Shown one piece after another: positions 1 through 9,697 of a stretch of 64,000 bases of DNA (position 1 is its first letter; each line of letters opens with the position of its first letter). The stretch spans positions 1,178,001 to 1,242,000 of the forward strand of contig NZ_CP150951.2 of the NCBI RefSeq assembly GCF_038069655.2. The letters run 5' to 3'. The position numbers and the translations under genes were made by a program. Under the pieces are notes generated by a model. That model made no database searches. It was given only the letters and a program-made list of their open reading frames with translations, and had not been told where the DNA came from. This stretch comes from Yoonia sp. BS5-3. Lineage in GTDB: Bacteria > Pseudomonadota > Alphaproteobacteria > Rhodobacterales > Rhodobacteraceae.

Positions 1-3000
1 CAAGAAGTCACCGACAACATGGCTGTAGAGGCCGGCCAAATCTATCTGATCCCGCCTCGCTCCAACATTTTGATCCAAGGCACCAAGGGCGATAGCGGTT
101 CGCAAGTCGCAGCGGGCACAAATGGCAAGGTGCATTCAGGCCTGCGTTTTTCGCTAGCCGAACCAACACCCCGCCCCGGGCTGAACCTGCCGATTGACGT
201 GTTCTTCCATTCGCTGGCCGAGGCCGTACAAGACCGCGCTATCGCCGTCATTCTATCAGGCAGCGGGTCTGATGGCAGCCGCGGGATGCGCGCGATCAAG
301 GATCATGAAGGCTTTGTCCTGGTCCAAGATCCCGACATGGCCGCGTTTGACGGGATGCCCCGATCAGCCATTGCCACCGGCATTGTTGATATTGTCCTAG
401 CCCCTGACCTGATGGTTGGTGAGATCAACCGCTATATCGAAATGCGCGTGCGCGGCATCGACAATGTCGACCGTCTTTTTGCAAAGGCCGGGGATAGTTT
501 CACCAAACTGCTTGAACGCGTCAGCGAAACCGCCGAAATCGATTTTAGCCTTTACAAAGAACCGACGCTGAAGCGCCGTGTTGCAAGGCGCATGGCCCTA
601 AAGGGCTTTACCGATCTTGAGGAATATCTGGACTATCTCAAGCGCGACGCCGCTGAAGCCAATGTGCTTTACCGCGAATTCCTGGTTGGCGTGACCAATT
701 TCTTTCGTGATTTGCCAGTTTGGCGAAATCTGCAGCAAACTATCCTGCCTGAACTGTTTGCGCATGGCCATGAAGATGAGCCGTTACGCATTTGGTCCGT
801 TGGCTGTTCGACCGGCGAAGAGGCCTACACGATTGCTATGCTGATGGAAGAGTACCGTTCCGAGAACGACGTCAGTCGCGAGTACCGTATCTTTGCAACA
901 GATGTGAATGAACGCGCCATTCAAACCGCCAAACAAGGCGTCTATCCTGACAGTGTCCGCGAGGAAATTCCCGCTGAATATCTCAATCGGGGCTTTTTGA
1001 CATTTCAGAGCGGAACATTTTCGGTTGCTCCGATGATCCGGAACCGCGTCGTCTTTTCGGTACATAATGCTATCGAAGACCCACCCTTTACCCGCACTGA
1101 TTTGATCGTCTGTCGCAACCTGCTGATTTATCTCAGCCCAGAGGTGCAGGCGAAGATCATGACCCATTTCTCATTCTCGCTGCGCAAAGGTGGGATTTTG
1201 CAGTTGGGCGCCGCCGAAACAACCGGGCCGCATGGCGCGATGTTTGACGCGCTGATGCATAAAAGCCGTATCTACCGCAACACGAGGCAGGTTGATTTTA
1301 CCGGCCGGCGCGGCACACGACCGTCGGATTTCGCCGCTACCCGCTTTTTACCCCGTTCCCACAGTCTGTCGGGCCGAAGCCATATCCCCGGTGATGACGT
1401 TGCGACGCTGTTGCAATTTACCATGGATGACGAACGCACCTGCATTTGCATTGCTGACGAGAATGGCAAGATCACCCGGACTTTTGGCAATCACACGGGT
1501 CTTTTGGACATTCCGACAAGCGGCTTTTCAGCCAACCTGCTGGATTTGGTCGATGAACGCCTGCGCAGTTCCGTTGCGCTGGTTCTGCGCCGCTCGGAGA
1601 TGGAAGGATTTGCCGACAAAAAGGGTGTCCGTCTGATCCATGATGACCAGATCGAGGTTCTTGATATCTCAAGCCGGAAAATTTCGTGGGAGGCAAAGGC
1701 CGTCGCCTTTGCGATCACATTCCGCCGCCGCGATGAAACGGCGATTTCGCTGGGCCCTGCCCCGCAGACCGAAAGCACAACGGATATGCCCACACAGGCC
1801 TATATCCAGCATTTGGAAAATGAAGTGCAGTCTTTGCAGGATATGCTCAGCGCGACAGCCGAGGATCTGGGTGCCTCGAATGAGGAACTGCAAACAACCA
1901 ATGAAGAGCTGATCGCCTCAAACGAGGAATTGCAGGCCAATAACGAAGAAACCCAAAGTATCAACGAAGAGCTGCATACGCTGAATGCTGAGAATGCTGA
2001 TAAGATCGCCGATCTTGAAGCGGCGACTGCGGATATCAACAACCTTCTGGAAACGGCCGAGCTGGGCGTTTTGGTGCTTGGCGAAGATCTGACCATTCGC
2101 CAGTTCAGCACGGGCCTGCGCCCCTATATCGCGCTGGAGCAGACCGATATCGGTCGCCCCCTTGAGAATTTTGCCATCCAGTTTGAGCATGATTCAATCC
2201 AGAAATTCCTGCGCGATATCCGCCAATCCCAGGAACATGGCTCTGAAAGCTCGCGTGAGTTGATGACCTATGACGAAAAATATGCCTTTTGCCGGATCAG
2301 GCCCTATCGCAATGTTCATGGCGAACGCAGCGGTGTTGTTGTGACCTTGCAGGACAACACAGAAGTCCGCCGTCTTGCCGAAGAGGTCAGCGAAAGTATC
2401 AAGCTGCGCGAGTTAGAGGTGCGTCGCCGGTCCGAAGAAATTCGCCGCTTTGCGTTGGCTGCCGCGCATGATCTGATCCAGCCGATCAACACAATCGACA
2501 GCAGCCTTTCTGTTTTGAAAGAATCCCTGCCAGAGGACGTCAGCGATGAGTTGAATACTGTCGTCGGGTTCCTTGGGTCATCGGCTGGCCGTATGCGTAC
2601 CCGGGTTGAGAGTATCCTGGATTTCGCCCGCTTGCAGGAAAGCGAGTTGGAACTGCGCCCCCTCAGCCTGACCGAAATTGCCAAAAACGCCCTGCAAGAT
2701 CTGGATGCGCAGGTCAAGGATACTGGGGCCAAGATCACCCTTGGTGATCTTCCCGATGCCATGGGCGCCGAACGCATGATCATGCATGTTTTCCAGAACC
2801 TGATTAGCAATGCGCTGAAATTCCGCGACCTCGAAAAGGACTGCTTGATCGACATTCAGAAAGTCGATGCCCCGGACGACATGGTGGCCTTTCGCGTCGC
2901 AGACAATGGGATCGGCATACCGCAGGAGTTCCGCGAGAAAGTGTTTGAGCCCTTTGCCCGCCTCAATACCAAAGAACGTTTCCCAGGCGATGGGATGGGT

Positions 3001-3105
3001 CTGACCTTGATCATGCAGATCCTGCAACATATCGGCGGCAGTATTAAGATCACCGATGGAATCGATGGTGGTGCAGCCTTTATTGTGACGCTTCAGTCCG
3101 CATGA
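1..3105 (+). CDS. CheB-CheR-PAS-histidine kinase hybrid (5' partial)
   Basis: A hybrid signalling protein that joins chemotaxis-type methylesterase and methyltransferase modules to a histidine kinase. The frame is open from base 1, so the N-terminus lies outside the window. The first 430 bases encode the end of a CheB domain; the motif GSGSDGSRGM carries the Asp (codon 271-273) that matches the catalytic Asp of CheB, while its Ser and His would be upstream. A CheR N-terminal helical region follows, then a SAM-binding CheR domain (VGCSTGEEAYT, CRNLLIYLSP). Next come PAS-like regions around a long coiled coil rich in NEEL repeats (about 1800-2040), a His box AAAHDLIQPI (His codon 2467-2469) and an ATPase domain with VADNGIGIP and GDGMGLTL. 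The stop overlaps the next gene's ATG, so the small receiver protein is its likely partner. The input signal is unknown. Confidence 0.9.
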   Translation, partial: QEVTDNMAVEAGQIYLIPPRSNILIQGTKGDSGSQVAAGTNGKVHSGLRFSLAEPTPRPGLNLPIDVFFHSLAEAVQDRAIAVILSGSGSDGSRGMRAIKDHEGFVLVQDPDMAAFDGMPRSAIATGIVDIVLAPDLMVGEINRYIEMRVRGIDNVDRLFAKAGDSFTKLLERVSETAEIDFSLYKEPTLKRRVARRMALKGFTDLEEYLDYLKRDAAEANVLYREFLVGVTNFFRDLPVWRNLQQTILPELFAHGHEDEPLRIWSVGCSTGEEAYTIAMLMEEYRSENDVSREYRIFATDVNERAIQTAKQGVYPDSVREEIPAEYLNRGFLTFQSGTFSVAPMIRNRVVFSVHNAIEDPPFTRTDLIVCRNLLIYLSPEVQAKIMTHFSFSLRKGGILQLGAAETTGPHGAMFDALMHKSRIYRNTRQVDFTGRRGTRPSDFAATRFLPRSHSLSGRSHIPGDDVATLLQFTMDDERTCICIADENGKITRTFGNHTGLLDIPTSGFSANLLDLVDERLRSSVALVLRRSEMEGFADKKGVRLIHDDQIEVLDISSRKISWEAKAVAFAITFRRRDETAISLGPAPQTESTTDMPTQAYIQHLENEVQSLQDMLSATAEDLGASNEELQTTNEELIASNEELQANNEETQSINEELHTLNAENADKIADLEAATADINNLLETAELGVLVLGEDLTIRQFSTGLRPYIALEQTDIGRPLENFAIQFEHDSIQKFLRDIRQSQEHGSESSRELMTYDEKYAFCRIRPYRNVHGERSGVVVTLQDNTEVRRLAEEVSESIKLRELEVRRRSEEIRRFALAAAHDLIQPINTIDSSLSVLKESLPEDVSDELNTVVGFLGSSAGRMRTRVESILDFARLQESELELRPLSLTEIAKNALQDLDAQVKDTGAKITLGDLPDAMGAERMIMHVFQNLISNALKFRDLEKDCLIDIQKVDAPDDMVAFRVADNGIGIPQEFREKVFEPFARLNTKERFPGDGMGLTLIMQILQHIGGSIKITDGIDGGAAFIVTLQSA

Positions 3106-3485
3106 AGGCCCCGACCGATATCATGATCGTAGATGATTTCCTGGAAGATCGTTTCTTCCTTAGTCATTTGCTGTCATCACTGTTCGACAATCCGCAAATT
3201 ACTGAATTTGCTTACGCCGAAGATGCTTTGGACCATTTGAAAACGAACCCGACGGCCGCTTATGATCTGCTTTTTGTTGATATCAACATGCTGCGCATGA
3301 ACGGGTTTGAATTTGCGGATACGTATTTGAGCTTACTGCCCGAGGGTCAGCCCGCCGGTAAGTTGTTTTTGGTTTCGGGCACGTTTGATCCCAATGATGA
3401 GGCCCGCGCCCACGATCGCGAAGGCGTTGCAGGTTTTATCAAGAAACCCGTCACCCGCGAGACATTAGCTGCGATCATAGGCTAG
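3102..3485 (+). CDS. Single-domain response regulator
   Basis: A stand-alone receiver domain of 127 residues with no output domain. The acidic pair is D11/D12 (MIVDD), the likely phosphorylated Asp is D60 (LLFVDINM), and the conserved Lys is K115 (GFIKKP). The ATG overlaps the stop of the preceding kinase gene (ATGA), which implies translational coupling and makes that hybrid kinase the probable phosphodonor. Small receivers of this kind often accompany phytochrome-like or CheR/CheB-linked kinases and act in phosphorelays or on protein targets. The downstream target cannot be inferred. The gene converges on the bacteriophytochrome gene with only 8 bases between the stops. Confidence 0.9.
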   Translation: MKAPTDIMIVDDFLEDRFFLSHLLSSLFDNPQITEFAYAEDALDHLKTNPTAAYDLLFVDINMLRMNGFEFADTYLSLLPEGQPAGKLFLVSGTFDPNDEARAHDREGVAGFIKKPVTRETLAAIIG

Positions 3486-3493
3486 GTCGTGTT

Positions 3494-6046
3494 TTAATTT
3501 GCGCCAGACGGTTTCAGTTTGGCAACGGCATGGTTGAATTCTGACACGGTAATCGGTTTGAGCAGGCGCGGCGCATCGCTGAACATCTCGTCCAGCTCTA
3601 GTTCATCGCCATAGCCCGTCACGAAGAGAAAGGGGATGTCCAATTCGTGCAAACGCGCGGCCACGCCGCTGCTGGTCACCCCATTACTCAGGTTCACATC
3701 CAGCACCACAAGTGAGGGCACAACCCTATCGAGTTCCTCAAAAACCGCATCTGGAGTTGCAAAGATCCGGATATCCGATGCACCGGAATCGCGGATTTGG
3801 TCGGCCATTTCTTTGGCGACAATAAAGTTGTCTTCCAGAATAATGACACATCCTTTATGCAGGTAGGCCGGTACTTCGGGCATTGGTTCCAGCTCGATTG
3901 GCGTGCGCCGACTGAGTTTAGCAACGACCTGATGACGCCCAGAGACCAAATGCTTCTTAGGGATCGTGAATTCTGCACATAGGCCCGATTCTTCGAAACG
4001 GACCTCTGCTGTTCCGCCAAGTTCATGCGGGATGGCCTGTTCGATCATTGCCATCCCAAATCCCAACTCATTGGGATGATTGACCCTTGGTCCACCAGTT
4101 TCCTGCCAGACAATCGAGAGGTCTTTTTCCAGCTCTTCAAATGTGATTTGGACGTGGCCTGCAGCCGTTAACAAGGCCCCATATTTTGCTGCATTGGTCG
4201 TCAATTCATGAAAAACGAGTGACATAATCGGCGCAACTTCGGGTTTGATAAATGCGTCACTGCCGGAAATCGCCGTCTGACTATCGGTGATGGTTTTGAA
4301 TGGTTCAAATTCCAATTGTGTCAGCGCATATATCGACACCGGATCAGTTGATCGTCCATTGCTTATGTCATGCGCCGCTGCCAGCGCCCGAATACGGTTT
4401 TCTATCGCATTAGCATAGCTATCAAGCGACCCATAGCGCCGCCGCGCCTGACGCGAGACCGAGCGCACCAACGCGAGGATATTGCGTACCCGGTGGTTCA
4501 GTTCACCGATCATCAGCGCTTGCTGTCTGTTCAGCATATCCATCATCGTTTGCCGCTCTGCGGCTTGTAGCAATGTGCGCAGATGCTCGATCAGGTAAAT
4601 CTCGCCGGGGGACCAAGGTTCGCACCGCCCTTCGACCTGTTCAAGAAAGGTTGAAAACGACCCACGCGGCGACAGACGTGCATTGCCTTCGTGAAATTCG
4701 ATCGTCTTTTCGGGATTACCTGCCCAGTTGATAGCCCGTGCCCTTTCATTGCGGAAGAGCGCAATCGAGCGGTCAGGCAGCACCCCAACCACCAAAGCCC
4801 CGGCGCACTGGTTCAAACTATCTGTTTTCTCGGGAAATTGTTCCTCAAGCGCGTCGATCACAAGAGTATCGTGATTTTCAGTCGAGAGCTCAGTCAATGC
4901 CTCTAATACATCTTCATCAGGTGTATCGCCGAATGTGAACGCCCCGTCCGTTGTTAGTGCAGACATCCCGTCTGCATTGGTCATCTCTAGAATCATCGGC
5001 GCTGCGGCCGGGATGAGATCTGCCAGCGATGTTTCCTGATCCGAATTGGTAACAAACCCTTGGTCCAGTGACCGAATACGATCGAGTGCATCCTGCTGGC
5101 GTAGCGCCAAAAGCTTGCCTTCGAAAACGCTGAGAAAGCTGATGAGGATAGATCGCAACCCGGCCGGTGGCACCTTGGGGCGCCGGTGGTGGAACGAAAT
5201 CACCCCCCAGAGCGTATCTTCGATCATCACACTTAGCGTCAGGGTCGCGGCAGAGCCCATGTTGCGCAGATATTCCATGTGAATTGACGAAACGCCCCGC
5301 ACTGTGGCCAATGTGATGTCCAGCGGCGGCAAATCTGACTGCGCCAGTAATGGCACAGGTGTCTGTTCAACGTCCTGAATAAACCGCAAGGGGATCTTGC
5401 CCATAACCGCCCGTGCCTGCGCAGGAATGTCCCAATGTGGAAAATGCAGGCCCTGGTAGCTTTCCATACCCGATCTGATCACCTCGGCCCGGACTTGCCC
5501 GTTATAGTTGCGGTCAAACTGGTAAATCAGCACACGATCATAGCCGCTGAGGTGCTGCATCAATTCGACGGTGTGTTCAAAGAGCTGCTGTTCGTTCGCC
5601 GCCTTCTGAATTTCACCCATCAGGTAGGTCAGCGTCTTGAGCGCATCGGAGCCGCCAAGCGCATCCTCTTGCTCTGCTTCGATCTCAACCACGAGATTGC
5701 CGTCACTTTTGAAGATGCGCAGATCAAAGAACCCATCGCCGATCTGTGCTGTGCCGGCATCGATGGATTTTTGCCCATCTTTTATACGCGAAAGGCCGTT
5801 TCTAATGACATGCCATGCGTCTTTTCCCAGCACATCACGAAGGGTCTGACCCAGTACCTTATCGACCGGAATACCGACAAATTCAGCCGCATTTTCACTG
5901 GCATAACCAATGATACTGTTTTGTTCATTCGCGGCGATCAAGCATCCGAACGGCTGAATGATGCCTGGAATATGGATCGGTTCATCCGCGCATTGCTGAA
6001 GCGCCTGTTCGACGTCAGACTGTGATGCGTATGTTGTCATGTTCAC
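3494..6046 (-). CDS. Bacteriophytochrome HWE-family histidine kinase with C-terminal receiver
   Basis: An 850-residue red/far-red light sensor kinase. Order: PAS (about 20-130), GAF (140-310), PHY (320-490), HWE-type kinase (505-700) and receiver (730-845). Residues expected to hold biliverdin are present: C19 in CADEPIHIPG, D206 in the HFPHWDIPAQAR stretch (PASDIP in most relatives), H256 and Y259 in IHMEYLRNMG, and the HH pair at 286-287. The PHY tongue motif appears as PRGSF (460-464). The kinase His is H518 in ELNHRVRN, and the family-defining W-x-E is WQE (647-649). The receiver has D783 and K830. Photoactivity is inferred from these residues. No heme oxygenase gene (bphO), which would supply biliverdin, lies in the window. 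A response regulator is encoded divergently just upstream. Confidence 0.93.
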   Translation of the reverse strand: MNMTTYASQSDVEQALQQCADEPIHIPGIIQPFGCLIAANEQNSIIGYASENAAEFVGIPVDKVLGQTLRDVLGKDAWHVIRNGLSRIKDGQKSIDAGTAQIGDGFFDLRIFKSDGNLVVEIEAEQEDALGGSDALKTLTYLMGEIQKAANEQQLFEHTVELMQHLSGYDRVLIYQFDRNYNGQVRAEVIRSGMESYQGLHFPHWDIPAQARAVMGKIPLRFIQDVEQTPVPLLAQSDLPPLDITLATVRGVSSIHMEYLRNMGSAATLTLSVMIEDTLWGVISFHHRRPKVPPAGLRSILISFLSVFEGKLLALRQQDALDRIRSLDQGFVTNSDQETSLADLIPAAAPMILEMTNADGMSALTTDGAFTFGDTPDEDVLEALTELSTENHDTLVIDALEEQFPEKTDSLNQCAGALVVGVLPDRSIALFRNERARAINWAGNPEKTIEFHEGNARLSPRGSFSTFLEQVEGRCEPWSPGEIYLIEHLRTLLQAAERQTMMDMLNRQQALMIGELNHRVRNILALVRSVSRQARRRYGSLDSYANAIENRIRALAAAHDISNGRSTDPVSIYALTQLEFEPFKTITDSQTAISGSDAFIKPEVAPIMSLVFHELTTNAAKYGALLTAAGHVQITFEELEKDLSIVWQETGGPRVNHPNELGFGMAMIEQAIPHELGGTAEVRFEESGLCAEFTIPKKHLVSGRHQVVAKLSRRTPIELEPMPEVPAYLHKGCVIILEDNFIVAKEMADQIRDSGASDIRIFATPDAVFEELDRVVPSLVVLDVNLSNGVTSSGVAARLHELDIPFLFVTGYGDELELDEMFSDAPRLLKPITVSEFNHAVAKLKPSGAN

Positions 6047-6151
6047 CCCAATTGTACATCCACCGGGATGCCGTTAACATCATGCCTGATGATCGTGTGT
6101 CACTCAACCTGCATGATCTGTCACTCAGAAAGACGATCGAATGGATTCACT

Positions 6152-6574
6152 GTGCCGCGCATACTATTGATGGATGATGATATGCCCTTGGCGCTTGAGG
6201 TTGCGGGCGCCCTGCGCAAAGAGGGTCACGAAGTTGTCGTCACCAATACCGCCACCGACGCCAGAGACGAGCTATGGCATTGGGATTTCGATCTGTTGAT
6301 CACTGATATTGTTGTCCGTAAGAGCGGGCGGCCTGTCGCAGATGGCGGCTTTGGCCTGATCAGTTGGGTCCGCCAACAACAAATCGCGACGCCCGAATTG
6401 ACCCATTTGCCAATCATCGCGATTTCGGGTGCCGCTTCCCATCCTGCGTTGCAATTCATTTTGCCAACCGCAGATCGTATTGGTGCCGATGTCGTTTTGG
6501 AAAAGCCATTCGACATGGTCCAAATCATTGCTGAGATTGATCGCCTGTGCAGCGTACCCAAAGCGCAGGGCTAG
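6152..6574 (+). CDS. Single-domain response regulator divergent from the bacteriophytochrome
   Basis: A receiver domain of about 140 residues. From a GTG start at 6152 it reads VPRILLMDDD, with acidic residues D8-D10, the likely phosphorylated Asp D52 (LLITDIVV) and Lys K118 (VLEKPF). In-frame ATGs at 6068 and 6113 would add a Cys/His-rich leader that does not look like receiver sequence, so GTG is preferred, although no strong ribosome site decides it. There is no DNA-binding domain. It is divergent from the bacteriophytochrome kinase gene and may share its regulation, so it is a candidate second output of that photoreceptor; this pairing is inferred only from position. A strong terminator follows. 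Confidence 0.82.
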   Translation: MPRILLMDDDMPLALEVAGALRKEGHEVVVTNTATDARDELWHWDFDLLITDIVVRKSGRPVADGGFGLISWVRQQQIATPELTHLPIIAISGAASHPALQFILPTADRIGADVVLEKPFDMVQIIAEIDRLCSVPKAQG

Positions 6575-6591
6575 GGTCAGGACCCACTAAG

Positions 6592-6623
6592 AAAAAGCCC
6601 CGGCTGATAAACCGGGGCTTTTT
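6592..6623. terminator. Bidirectional intrinsic terminator
   Basis: A perfect 12-base inverted repeat: AAAAAGCCCCGG at 6592-6603, an 8-base loop, then CCGGGGCTTTTT at 6612-6623. A-tract and T-tract flank the GC stem, so it can end transcription from both sides: the plus-strand response regulator and the minus-strand type II secretion operon whose last gene stops at 6627. Confidence 0.9.
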
Positions 6624-6626
6624 GCG

Positions 6627-8981
6627 TTATTGCGTTGCGGTAAAGCAGTCAGTTTTGACATCGATACAGACCTGACTTGCTGCATCGCGTGGCATTGGCC
6701 CCACCGTTACCATGACCAACCCGCTGGATTGCCGGAAGCTTGGCGTGAAGCCCCCCAGCGCGCTGCTGTTTTGCGCCACAAGGGTCTGCCAATGGCGCTG
6801 CGCGTTCTCTGCCGTGCTGAACGAGCCAAGCACGGCGATGTGACGCCCGCTTGGCGTGGTCGCAGCTGCTGCCTGTGCTGGTGCAGCGACTGTGTTTGCA
6901 GTGGCCACCGCCTGCTGAATACGGCTGGTATCCGCGATCAGGTCAGAGTTTTGTGTCCGCGTTGATGGGATGCTCATCTGCGTGCTGAGCGACGCACTGC
7001 CCGGCCGGAGCGATTGCACCCGGTTGCGCAGCTGCTCGGTTACCCGGCGCGCGTCCATCTGGTTGTTCACAATACGCGGTGTAATCAGGACCAGCAATTC
7101 TGTCTGCGCCCGGCTTGTTGACGTGTTCCCAAAGAGGTTGCCCGCAACAGGCAGATCCTTGAGGATCGGAATGCCGCCATTCGCCCCCGACCGCCGGTCA
7201 GAGAACAAGCCGCCCAGAACAATCGTCTCGCCACTGTTCACGGATACAGAGCTGTTGATCAAACGCTGTGAGATCACGGGGTTGCCTGTCGCCGCGTCGG
7301 TTTCGCCGACCAGGCTGACCTCTTGCCCGATATTCAGGATCACAGAGCCGGATGAGTTGATCCGCGGAGTTACCTCAAAGATCACACCGGTGTCGCGATA
7401 TTCGACCGTTGATACAAAGACGGAATCGTCTGCGTCATTGGCATCGGTTGCTGTCCGCACTGCTGTCGGCACCTGATCGCCCACAACAAGCCGCGCGGAT
7501 TCATTGTTCAGGATCATCAGGTTCGGCGATGACACCACGTTGATCCGTGTAATTGAATCAAGCGCATCCACGATCATATTTGCCGGTGTTCCGCCCAATG
7601 ACAGGCTAAAGCCCGGCGACGTGGGCGAGATATTAACGGTGTCCCCAGATGTCAGACCCAACTGCGCCCCGCCATCTTCAAGGAAGTATTGGACCCCGTA
7701 ACGCAAGTCTTCATTCAACGAGACTTCAACAATTGTCGCCTCAACCAGCACCTGCCGTTGGGGCACATCGAGCCGGTGCAGTATCCCCAGAACCCGCTGA
7801 TATTCGTCGGGTGTCGCATGGATCAGCAAGGTATTTGTTGCTTCGCTGGCTACGATCCGCGTCTCATTCAATGATCCTTGGCTGGCAAAGAAGACGCCTT
7901 CGGTATCCATGACTTCGGTGGATTCTTCTGTTGTTTCAACCGACACGCCCAGGATCTGGGACATCGTTGGGGCAATATCGCTCGCCCGTGCATAGCGCAT
8001 ATCGTAGGAGTACACCTGCGCGTCATTTGCCCCGTCGCGGGTCAAACGGTTGATCCAGACCGAGACGTTTTCCAAAGCCCGGGGTGTTTTGGCCACTGCC
8101 AGGATCGAATTGTTTTCGGGGATGACTTCGAAAACCACAAGTGGCTCAAAGCTCTCGTCGGTTTCCACAACCCGTTCCAGCCCGTTCACGATGGACTGCG
8201 CCGAACGCCCGCTGATCGGGAAAATACCGACCGAACGGTTGGCCAGCCAGTCAACATCAAAGCTTTGGATTGTGTCAGCCCAGGATTGCTGATCAACGGA
8301 GGTACCGGCCAGCACCAGGATGTTACGCTGTGCATCGATCCCGACAATGCCCTCGCCCGCGAAAGGCTGCAGGATCGCAGCCATTTCCTGTGCCCCGATA
8401 TTGCGCAATGGCACAACGCGCAGAGTGTAGCCTGGCAAGACATCCCGCGCCGTGGTTGGCGCGATGGACAGGTCTGCGGAAAGCGGCGCGATGGCAAAGA
8501 TATCGCCCCGCCGGATCAGAACGGCGTTGTTTTGTTTCAGCGCCAATTCGAACACTTCGATCGCGGTTGTCCGTGTCACCGGCTGCGATGACCGGATATT
8601 CACCGTCCCCTGTACACCCGGATCAATCACATAGTTGACCTGAAGCAGTTCGCCCAAAATCGCGGCCGCAGCAGATTCAATATCCACGTCCACCAGATTG
8701 AGCGATACTGTCCGTTCGCCATTTTCATTCACAAAATCACTGTCGACCAAAAGCGGTTGGCGTCCTGGGAAAATTGTCCCTTGTCCCGCCTCAACCCGCT
8801 GGCCACCAACCACACGGCCCTGTTGCCGCTGGGTTGTTGTGCCCTCTCCGCCTGATCCAAATATGTTAGCGAGTTGCCAGCCTTTATACCCAGTATCGTC
8901 TTGGGTCCGGTCAACTTGTGGCACATCACCACAAGAGCCAAGAATCGCGGCGCAAGCCGCGAGTGCCATAAATCTATACAT
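6627..8981 (-). CDS. gspD: Type II secretion outer-membrane secretin GspD with C-terminal SPOR domain
   Basis: The outer-membrane channel of the type II secretion system. The start is placed at 8981 because GAGG lies 6 bases before that ATG; an ATG at 8993 gives four more residues. The N-terminus is a lipoprotein signal ending in ILGSC, so the mature protein is probably lipid-anchored. N0/STN and N1-N3 domains follow (about 70-400), then the secretin domain (about 400-650) with VVSSPNLMILNNESARLVVG and SGETIVLGGLFSDR. After a polar linker, the last 70 residues (RHIAVLGSFSTAENAQ onward, ending in a paired-Cys segment) resemble a SPOR peptidoglycan-binding domain, which is not part of the usual GspD. 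It is the last gene of the gspE-to-D arm. Confidence 0.93.
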   Translation of the reverse strand: MYRFMALAACAAILGSCGDVPQVDRTQDDTGYKGWQLANIFGSGGEGTTTQRQQGRVVGGQRVEAGQGTIFPGRQPLLVDSDFVNENGERTVSLNLVDVDIESAAAAILGELLQVNYVIDPGVQGTVNIRSSQPVTRTTAIEVFELALKQNNAVLIRRGDIFAIAPLSADLSIAPTTARDVLPGYTLRVVPLRNIGAQEMAAILQPFAGEGIVGIDAQRNILVLAGTSVDQQSWADTIQSFDVDWLANRSVGIFPISGRSAQSIVNGLERVVETDESFEPLVVFEVIPENNSILAVAKTPRALENVSVWINRLTRDGANDAQVYSYDMRYARASDIAPTMSQILGVSVETTEESTEVMDTEGVFFASQGSLNETRIVASEATNTLLIHATPDEYQRVLGILHRLDVPQRQVLVEATIVEVSLNEDLRYGVQYFLEDGGAQLGLTSGDTVNISPTSPGFSLSLGGTPANMIVDALDSITRINVVSSPNLMILNNESARLVVGDQVPTAVRTATDANDADDSVFVSTVEYRDTGVIFEVTPRINSSGSVILNIGQEVSLVGETDAATGNPVISQRLINSSVSVNSGETIVLGGLFSDRRSGANGGIPILKDLPVAGNLFGNTSTSRAQTELLVLITPRIVNNQMDARRVTEQLRNRVQSLRPGSASLSTQMSIPSTRTQNSDLIADTSRIQQAVATANTVAAPAQAAAATTPSGRHIAVLGSFSTAENAQRHWQTLVAQNSSALGGFTPSFRQSSGLVMVTVGPMPRDAASQVCIDVKTDCFTATQ

Positions 8982-9064
8982 GCTCTGCCTCATCAGCAGC
9001 GCCCCAGATCTTGTGTCCAGGTGCGCAATTTTTTTATCATTGGTCTTAGCTTAGCAGGCTAACT

Positions 9065-9697
9065 TCATAGAATTTGTGGGAAATATTGGAAAACGGCAAA
9101 AACGATGCAAAGGTGTGTCCCGTATGACACGCCGGTCAAATTCCGCTTACTGCTGGACAGGTATCGCCGGATCACGACTTCGAACAGGCCCAAAATCGCT
9201 GCAAGCCCCACCAATAAGAAGGTTTCAAACACGGGCAGGAAGCCACCCAGACCAAGCAAAAGCCAGATATCGCCGAGGCCCAGCGCCTCTTTTCCCAAGG
9301 CCCAGCTCATCAATTGGCGGAAGATCAGCAATGCCGCACTGGGCACCAGCATTTGCATCAGGGTGATTGTAATTTCGCCAGTGAGGAACCCATTCAGTAA
9401 CGCAAGCGCCGCGATCCCCAAGGTCCATTCAATCGGAAGCCATCGCCATTGCCAATCAATCGCAGCCAAAAGAAAGAGCAGGGCAAAAAGTGCGATAGCT
9501 AATGCTTGATCGTACCAAAGCACTGCTGCAGCAAGCGCCCCACATGCAAAACCGATCTGCCCGGGTATGAACCACCTGTGAACGTGGTGTGGTCCCGCAA
9601 ATCCCCGCAGGAAACCTCGTATCACGATTGGCAAGGGTCCAAACCAGAATGCTGCGATCATAACCATCAAAGGCAGCCCGTGTAGCACTGTTTCCAT
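9065..9697 (-). CDS. gspO: Prepilin peptidase GspO-like (type IV, A24 family)
   Basis: An inner-membrane aspartic protease, 210 residues, predicted to remove the leaders of the GspG-K pseudopilins. It has about six hydrophobic segments. Two Asp motifs typical of A24 peptidases are visible: AIDWQWRWLP (LPD-like site) and GLGDIWLLLGLGG (GxGD motif). It lacks the N-terminal Cys-rich methyltransferase domain of full-length PilD/GspO, so it may only cleave and not N-methylate. The start overlaps the gspK stop (TGATG), which places it in the same operon. A 71-base gap separates it from gspD. Confidence 0.85.
   Translation of the reverse strand: METVLHGLPLMVMIAAFWFGPLPIVIRGFLRGFAGPHHVHRWFIPGQIGFACGALAAAVLWYDQALAIALFALLFLLAAIDWQWRWLPIEWTLGIAALALLNGFLTGEITITLMQMLVPSAALLIFRQLMSWALGKEALGLGDIWLLLGLGGFLPVFETFLLVGLAAILGLFEVVIRRYLSSSKRNLTGVSYGTHLCIVFAVFQYFPQIL

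Noticed and set aside
5435..6025. Plus-strand ORF of 196 codons opposite the bacteriophytochrome
   Set aside because: It is antisense to the conserved PAS-GAF region, and no motif or ribosome site supports it.
7878..8591. Long plus-strand ORF of 237 codons opposite gspD
   Set aside because: It is antisense to a clear secretin, has no recognisable domain and its composition is that of a complement of coding DNA.
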